DNA from: Baffinella frigidus
Lineage: Eukaryota; Cryptophyceae; Cryptomonadales; Baffinellaceae
Assembly (NCBI GenBank): GCA_026770585.1
Contig: MU647429.1
Span: 38,421 to 55,709, forward strand
Length of the DNA stretch: 17,289 nucleotides
Direction: 5' to 3'
Below the pieces are notes generated by a model. The model was not told the DNA's origin. It did not search any database and saw only the letters and a list, made by a program, of their open reading frames with translations. Of the stretch, positions 13,122 to 17,289 are shown in pieces. How positions within the stretch are numbered: the stretch's first letter is position 1; the number at the start of each line of letters is the position of its first letter. The position numbers and the translations under genes were made by a program.

Positions 13122-13316
13122 CCACCCTGGAGGGGACTTGCGGCCAATCCCGAATAACCCTTTATCGCAAAAGTTGACATGATTTATACCACTAAAAAAC
13201 ATATTAGACCTTTTTGTACCAGATCAATTCATCACGGGGGCGCCACATTGTGGCGCCATCTCTAGGGGAGTTGACTTAAGAATGCTCAAAATACCATAAT
13301 GTTCCATCCAGGGTGG
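13122..13316. mobile_element. CCACCCTGGA element, copy 2 (hairpin variant GGCGCCAC)
   Basis: Sister of 7149-7342. After TTCATCACGG the centre carries an 8-bp stem GGCGCCAC/GTGGCGCC (13239-13257). It is placed like the other copy's hairpin but unrelated in sequence. Its right end overlaps the exon H flank (CTACCACCCTGG on minus). Confidence 0.85.
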
Positions 13317-13326
13317 TAGAGGTCAC

Positions 13327-13476
13327 AAGTGGCGAAACCTCGTCTCCAGCGGACGCGACAGTCCCGACAATGGCTCCAGGGGCTTTCGAAATGGCTCCAA
13401 CGGCTCCAACGCCCGCGCCAGCGGTAGGCCCGCCTGCGAGCGCGCGCTGGACCGCTGCCCCTTCGAACGCGCGCAC
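13327..13476 (-). CDS. Putative exon H
   Basis: On minus, CCCACATCAG precedes GTGCGCGCGTTCGAAGG. The frame reads VRAFEGAAVQRALAGGPTAG, then AGVGAVGAISKAPGAIVG, then TVASAGDEVSPL, 50 codons to CTT before GTGACC (moderate donor). Ala/Gly/Val-rich with regular spacing, possibly a low-complexity segment (GAV/GAI repeats). The first 11 codons recur at 13557-13588 with their own CTCTCCAG acceptor and, altered, at 13922-13947. No family recognised. Confidence 0.45.
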
Positions 13477-13556
13477 CTGATGTGGGTTCTTGTTTGTGGG
13501 GATCTTTGTGTGTGGATCGTGTCTGTGGCTCGTGTCTACAGATCTCGCGTGCGGTT

Positions 13557-13588
13557 CGCTGGACCGCTGCCCCTTCGAACGCGCGCAC
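13557..13588 (-). pseudogene. Exon H acceptor-side copy 2
   Basis: CACTCTCCAG|GTGCGCGCG on minus, reading VRAFEGAAVQR, then unrelated sequence. It lies upstream (sense) of the full exon H, the same arrangement as the exon D copies. Confidence 0.55.
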
Positions 13589-13611
13589 CTGGAGAGTGAG
13601 AGTAGGTCAAG

Positions 13612-13756
13612 TTCATCTCGAAAGATAACCGAATCAGTTCCCTAATTGGCGTTACCATTTAATTAGGAGGCCTAATCAAGTTTACTATGCCCTAAGTAAA
13701 TTCTCCTATTCAACTCCTATTGAAAAGGAACTGATTCAGCTATCTTCCGAGATGAA
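13612..13756. mobile_element. Inverted repeat element, TTCATCTCG ends
   Basis: 30-bp arms (13612-13641 and 13727-13756) with about three differences, sharing GAATCAGTTCC. The AT-richer core has CCTAATT/AATTAGG pairing. No obvious target duplication. Confidence 0.8.
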
Positions 13757-13791
13757 AGTGGAGGCGTCCACTTGGGCACGTCTGTCCGGTA

Positions 13792-13892
13792 TCCCTTAAG
13801 TGGCCAGCCGGTCAAATTTGACCGCCAAGAGGTCCTAGGCAGGTCCTAGGGCCCTACGGTAGGGCGTATGCGCCTACTGGCCACTTAAGGGA
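13792..13892. mobile_element. TA-flanked element with CCCTACGGTAGGG core
   Basis: TA at 13790-13791 and 13893-13894 encloses TCCCTTAAGTGGCCAG and its complement. Inside are GGTCAAATTTGACC and CCCTACGGTAGGG (13852-13864). Confidence 0.8.
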
Positions 13893-13921
13893 TATGTATC
13901 GCTTCTCCGGGATGAGGAGTA

Positions 13922-13947
13922 CGTGGTTCTCCTTCGAAAGCGCGCAC
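13922..13947 (-). pseudogene. Exon H acceptor-side copy 3
   Basis: CACCTGAG|GTGCGCGCTTTCGAAGG on minus, reading VRAFEG, then divergence. Confidence 0.45.
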
Positions 13948-13980
13948 CTCAGGTGGGATCGTTGTTTGTGAAGAAAAAAA

Positions 13981-14119
13981 ACCACGCCAGATTCCTCGCG
14001 GGGGTTCGGCTCTTTCCGACGCACTTTTGGGCGCCGAAATATTCCAAAAGTCAACCATTCCCCGCTATTCCTTCCGGGGAATTGACTTTTGGCGACCCCT
14101 TCCAAGAATCTGGCGTGGT
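13981..14119. mobile_element. Inverted repeat element, ACCACGCCAGATTC ends
   Basis: Arms ACCACGCCAGATTC and GAATCTGGCGTGGT frame a second inner inverted pair, CCAAAAGTCAA and TTGACTTTTGG. Open frames on both strands mirror each other and are by-products. Confidence 0.8.
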
Positions 14120-14345
14120 CTTCCACCCAAGATCAGACGAGGAGCAATCGTCAAAGTCAATTTCTCGGATTTCAGGGGGAATACACGCCAAAAGTGGATC
14201 GGAAGTCCCTGAGAGGGACTCTACTAGAGCCATTGCTTTTTACAATTGCTCCGCGTAAAATCTAGGGTGGGGGTGTGGATCGTGCCTGGAGCAATCTGGC
14301 GTGACGTGCGCCTCTGCTCGCACAGGCCTTCCGGTTTAGGGTTCA

Positions 14346-14420
14346 ATTTTGCTATTTTAGCATCGACTTCAACATGAGACAAACCCCACCCCAAGATAGC
14401 AACAACACGATTTAAATTGC
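14346..14420. repeat. Partial homologue of the 12966-13115 element
   Basis: It shares TTTTGCTAT and AAACCCCACCCCAAGATAGC with that element. The outer arms are missing. Confidence 0.65.
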
Positions 14421-14444
14421 ATGGCCTCGTCCATGACTACGCTA

Positions 14445-14561
14445 GACCTGAGGGGTGGTCAATCGCAAAAGTCAACTCATGTGTTAGTCAACTTTTGGCA
14501 GAATGGACGGTTTTCCGTCCATTCTGCCCGTGTGGCAACTTTTGATTGCCCCCATCACGTC
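14445..14561. mobile_element. TA-flanked element with a 14-bp central hairpin
   Basis: TA at 14443-14444 and 14562-14563 encloses GACCTGAGGGG and CCCCATCACGTC. The centre has a perfect stem GGCAGAATGGACGG/CCGTCCATTCTGCC with loop TTTT (14497-14528). AATCGCAAAAGT resembles a stretch of the 7149 and 13122 elements, so this may be a third, diverged member with yet another hairpin. Confidence 0.7.
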
Positions 14562-14571
14562 TAAAGTAGAC

Positions 14572-14653
14572 CTGCGCCCGCAGCCGCTCCACTTCCTCCG
14601 CGAGCCGCGCTGCCTCCTGAGCGCTCGAGCCCCGCTCCGCATAAGATGCATTC
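14572..14653 (-). CDS. Putative exon M, coiled-coil-like, both splice sites visible
   Basis: On minus, CACTAACGCTTGCAG (with CTAAC as a possible branch point) precedes GAATGCATCTTATGCG. After one base completing a codon the frame reads NASYAERGSSAQEAAR then LAEEVERLRAQ, and CAG is followed by GTCTAC. The exon is 82 bases, ending at a codon boundary. The heptad-like Leu/Val spacing and Glu/Arg content suit a coiled coil. It is the most upstream minus-strand exon I can support. The element at 14445-14561 would lie in its downstream intron. Confidence 0.55.
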
Positions 14654-14699
14654 CTGCAAGCGTTAGTGGTTAAACGACCCGAAATGAGGGTAGATAAGC

Positions 14700-14785
14700 C
14701 TACGGGTTGCCTACCGTAGGCCGAGGGGCGCCTATGACCTGGTCCTAGGAGACCTACCTCCTACGGTAGGCCTGGTCATAGGAGA
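14700..14785. repeat. Inverted pair CCTACCGTAGG / CCTACGGTAGG
   Basis: CCTACCGTAGG at 14710-14720 and its complement at 14760-14770 enclose CCTATGACC and TCCTAGGAGA; GGTCATAGG follows at about 14774-14782. A compact foldback carrying the recurring 11-bp motif at both ends. Confidence 0.7.
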
Positions 14786-15090
14786 TCCTGCCACCAACCC
14801 TCACAGCCTGAGCAAATCGTCGAATTTGAGGTCACGTATTCCCCTCGGAGGCCGCCGGATTCCGGCGTCGGTGGAGCCATTTTGCATTGAAATTGAAAAT
14901 CGAAAATGATCGATTTGCCAGCACACGACGCATTCCTGCGCGCAGCCCACCAGCCCTCAGAGTGGGAGCAAATCCTCTTGGTCAAGACCCCTGGATTGTA
15001 CCGCAGGCCTCCGGATTCCGGCGGCCTCCTTTACAATTAAGGGGGTTAAAAAAGGCGATTTGCTACAACTCTGAGGGTGCTGGTGGGCGT
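14786..15090. mobile_element. Two adjacent, related inverted repeat elements
   Basis: Starts at 14784 (CCACCAACCCTCACAGCC, GAGCAAATCG) and about 14945 (CCCACCAGCCCTCAGAGTG, GAGCAAATCC) resemble the complement of the right end at 15055-15087 (CGATTTGCTACAACTCTGAG). Both halves share GGATTCCGGCG at their centres. This fits two tandem copies of one element, the first with a poorly kept right end. Open frames here are mirror products. Confidence 0.65.
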
Positions 15091-15750
15091 GTGTTGCACT
15101 GAGTTTGGGGCGAGACTGTCGCGGAATTTCCTTCCTCAAAAAACGCCCGGAGAGGCCGTGCGCTGTGTGTACACTCTGCAGAGGGCGGGGCGGCAGCCTC
15201 ATCCGATAACCACATGGCGAGTAGCAGTGAGCGAACCGAATTGGCTGCCAAAAAAGGGGGTCCGGCTCTTCGACAAGAAACCCGCTTACACGCAACACAC
15301 CTGCTTTTCAGCGCCGCCAGCAGCTCCACCCTGTACATTCGTCGCTCTTCTGTCCCCCCATCGCCCGGCCTCGCAGCCATGGAGGCACCGCGAGAGCCGC
15401 GGGCGCTTCCCTGGTATTTTTGGTGATGGATAGCCGCTCGTCAAAACCAATTTTTGAAAAGGCGGCGATCTGTGGGAGGAGCAGTGATGCGACGGGGGCG
15501 ACGCGAAAGGCGTTCCGCAGGGAGCGGCCCGTGCAGATCGTGGCACCAGCGTACGGCGGCTACTACGCACGGCAAAACGGCCGAGCTCAGGCGGAACCTG
15601 CACAATGGATAAATTTACCGTAAAGTGGAGGCGGCCACTTCTAAAGGTGGGCACTGGTCAAGGTTTCACGGTAAAGTGGACCTGAATCAACTTAAAACAG
15701 GGATTGTGCGAGCTTGACCGGCCCCAAGAAGGAAGGTGGGCGGTCCCGGG
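15091..15750. other. GC-rich region upstream of the plus-strand gene; no certain exon
   Basis: Open frames exist on both strands. On plus, 15214-15426 reads MASSSERTELAAKKGGPALR and ends LPWYFW before a stop. On minus, overlapping frames are equally open. I cannot choose between them. The stretch could hold the promoter and 5' leader of the 15751 gene or a further minus-strand exon. An in-frame stop at 15715-15717 precedes the ATG at 15751. Confidence 0.3.
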
Positions 15751-16929
15751 ATGTCTGGGGCGTCGTCGCTCCCGCCGCTAGACCAGAGCGCAGCGCCATG
15801 CAACGGGATCGCGTGCATCTGCAAAACGGAGAAGGCGGACGTCCACACCAACACCGATGATTTTCCGGAGCTCCCGTTCGGGTGCCGAGCCCTGGTGACG
15901 CGCGATGAAGACGATGGGCTGCTCATGTTTGAATGGTACACGTTTTCTGGGGTGGCGCCGATGGACGACCATGCGCTCCAGGCGTGGTTCTTAGAGCACG
16001 CCGAGGAGCTGGGGGAGCACGACATGGACGACGAGGAGGCCTTCGACATCTTCCGCGCGTACAAGTTTGGCGTGCAGAACGTGCACGAGGTCAGGAGAAG
16101 CTCCAGCCCATGTGGGGGGAAGCGCAAGTCCATGTCCGCACTGGACCGCCTCGTCGCGCGGCCGCGCCCGATGGCCCCGCTGATGCAAATCACCGCCCCC
16201 GTGCCGTCGCGCCCTGCCGCAACCGCGGGGCTGTTTTCCCCCGCGGGAAGCTCAGCGGGACTCTTGTCTCCCGCGGCCAACTCAGCCGCGCAGCCGCACC
16301 CAATGGCCCTGCCGATGCACATGGCCGCCCCGGTGCCGTCGCACCCGCCCTCCAGCCCTGCCGCAGACACGGGACTCTTTTCTCCCGCGGCCAATTCAGG
16401 CGGGCAGGAATCTCCGTTTCTCCCAGCGAACTCCTCCCTACCGACGAGCGCGATGCAGACAGGGCCACCGGCGGCGAAGCCAGCGCCCGCGCACGTCTCG
16501 ATGCCCGCGCACGTTCCCACGGGCGCGCCGGCAGCAACGCCCACAGGGCAAGCGCCGCCAGCCGCACCACGGCCTACAGAAATGCACGGCGCGCCGCCAG
16601 CCTCCCTCCTCTTCCAGACCGCATCGCCCGCCGCAGCATCGCCTGCCGCCCGCGCCGCGGCGCACGTCGCCGCCAAGGCCATCGGCGGCGGCGGCGGCGC
16701 CGCGGAGCCCAGTTCTCCGCTCGGGCAGATGAGCCCGGCCACGCAAGCCGCCGTGAACCTCGCCGCCCTGGCTGGCGGGGGGGCGAGGGGCGGCGCCGCT
16801 GCGATCAACATGGCGGCGAGCGGGGTCCTGGGCGTGCTCCCGACGGACGTTTTTCAGCCTCCGGGGGCGGGGGGCGCGACGCAGGTTTCAGCCTCCGGGG
16901 GGGGGGCGCAGGGCATGGAGTACGCTGTG
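15751..16929 (+). CDS. AT-hook protein, exon 1 (393 codons)
   Basis: ATG at 15751 is the first in frame after a stop at 15715. Residues about 28-113 form a compact acidic segment (LPFGCRALVTRDEDDGLLMF, then FEWYTFSGVAPMDD, then DMDDEEAFDIFRAYKFG) with two Trp and alternating helix/strand character. I do not recognise it. A basic patch (GGKRKS, 122-127) could be a nuclear signal. From 140 on the chain is Pro/Ala/Ser-rich and probably disordered. It contains an imperfect internal repeat (PMAPLMQITAPVPS against PMALPMHMAAPVPS, each followed by GLFSPA) and several Ser-Pro sites. Codon use is strongly GC-ending, unlike the surrounding repeats. The exon ends GCTGTG in phase 0 before GTACAC. With the AT-hook in exon 2, a chromatin or transcription role is inferred. 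The overlapping long frames in other registers are shadows. Confidence 0.75.
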
Positions 16930-17155
16930 GTACACCCTACACCCTACACCCTGCACGCTGCTCCCTACACCCTAACCCTACACCCGAAACCTACACCCGA
17001 AACCCAAAACCCCGGAACCCGAAACCCGAATCCCGAAACCCGAATCCCGAAAACCCGAAACCCGAACCCCGAACCCCTAAACCCGAACCCCTAAACCCTA
17101 CATACTGAACACTAAGCACTGAACACTAAACCCGCGACCCGAAACTTTCAAGCAG
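16930..17155 (+). other. Intron made largely of telomere-like repeats
   Basis: GTACACCCTACACCC opens the intron and GAAACTTTCAAGCAG closes it. In between are heptamer-like units CCCTACA, CCCGAAA, CCCGAAC and CCCTAAA, C-rich strand sense, with CACCCTAACCC early and CACTAAACCC near the end. The end AAGCAG is a tandem (NAGNAG) acceptor. Using the first AG adds one Gln codon and keeps the frame. Reading through the intron also stays open for some 55 codons but yields only repeat peptide. Confidence 0.7.
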
Positions 17156-17289
17156 GGCGGCGTGTTCGAAGACACGGACACGCAGGGAAGCGTGAAGAAG
17201 CGGGGCCGGCCCAAGGGTTCCAAAACCGACAAAACCAAACCCCCCTCTGTCAAGGGCGCCGGGGTGGGGAAGAAGGGGAAGGTGAAGGG
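17156..17289 (+). CDS. AT-hook protein, exon 2, runs off the window
   Basis: In phase with exon 1 the frame reads GGVFEDTDTQGSVKKRGRPK, then GSKTDKTKPPSVKG, then Gly/Lys-rich sequence to the edge without a stop. KKRGRPKGSK (RGRP at 17201-17212) is a classic AT-hook, a minor-groove binder of AT-rich DNA found in HMGA-type and other chromatin proteins. The highly basic tail agrees. The gene is incomplete, so further hooks or domains may follow. Confidence 0.7.

Noticed and set aside
15687-16811. Long minus-strand frame and a second plus-strand frame over the AT-hook gene
   Set aside because: Very GC-rich coding sequence leaves other frames open. Only the 15751 frame has a GC-ending third-base pattern with balanced N-terminal composition and joins in phase to the AT-hook exon.
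1-17289. tRNA, rRNA or spliceosomal RNA genes
   Set aside because: I looked for cloverleaf-like and conserved rRNA/snRNA stretches on both strands and saw none. A covariance search would be needed to be certain.

Overview
This window reads as nuclear DNA of a eukaryotic microalga or protist. It has no bacterial gene layout. The few protein-like stretches are short, GC-rich segments bounded by splice-site-like sequence. Degenerate seven-base telomere-like repeats are everywhere, and positions 9653-9703 hold exact TTTAGGG, the plant/algal (Arabidopsis-type) unit. A dinoflagellate fits several traits: this telomere unit, short exons in one orientation, a G right after almost every AG acceptor, and one GC-type donor. 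A prasinophyte or haptophyte alga cannot be excluded. I could not search any database.

Minus strand, about 14650 down to 70: a series of short putative exons with AG|G acceptors and mostly GT donors. I label them M (14653-14572), H (13476-13327), D (10849-10380), F (9037-8880), L (8075), B (6403-6344), A (4056-3949), C (2361-2270), E (880-809), J (333-247) and I (129). Neighbours B-A-C and E-J-I are phase-compatible. M, C and E look like coiled-coil segments. Most of these exons also occur as several truncated or decayed copies in the same orientation (D about nine acceptor-side copies, B about eight, A six, F four, E four, C and H three). The region therefore looks like one or more large minus-strand genes whose exons and flanking introns were repeatedly duplicated. 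I recognise none of the encoded proteins.

Mobile elements: at least fifteen compact inverted-repeat elements of about 75-240 bp, typical of non-autonomous DNA transposons (MITEs). Several are flanked by TA, suggesting Tc1/mariner-like mobilisation. One has a 6-bp ATCTAG duplication and a paralogous empty site in the same window. One family (7149-7342 and 13122-13316) keeps its flanks but carries a different hairpin of equal stem length at its centre.

Plus strand, 15751 to the right edge: the best single gene. A 393-codon first exon (acidic N-terminal domain, then a Pro/Ala/Ser-rich region) is followed by an intron of about 226 bp made largely of degenerate telomere-like repeats. The second exon carries an AT-hook motif and runs off the window. 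It is probably a nuclear DNA-binding protein.

Telomere-like arrays form much of the rest. Where one touches a putative acceptor, its C-rich strand is the sense strand, so CCCTAAC/CCCTAAA units could supply the branch point and pyrimidine tract.
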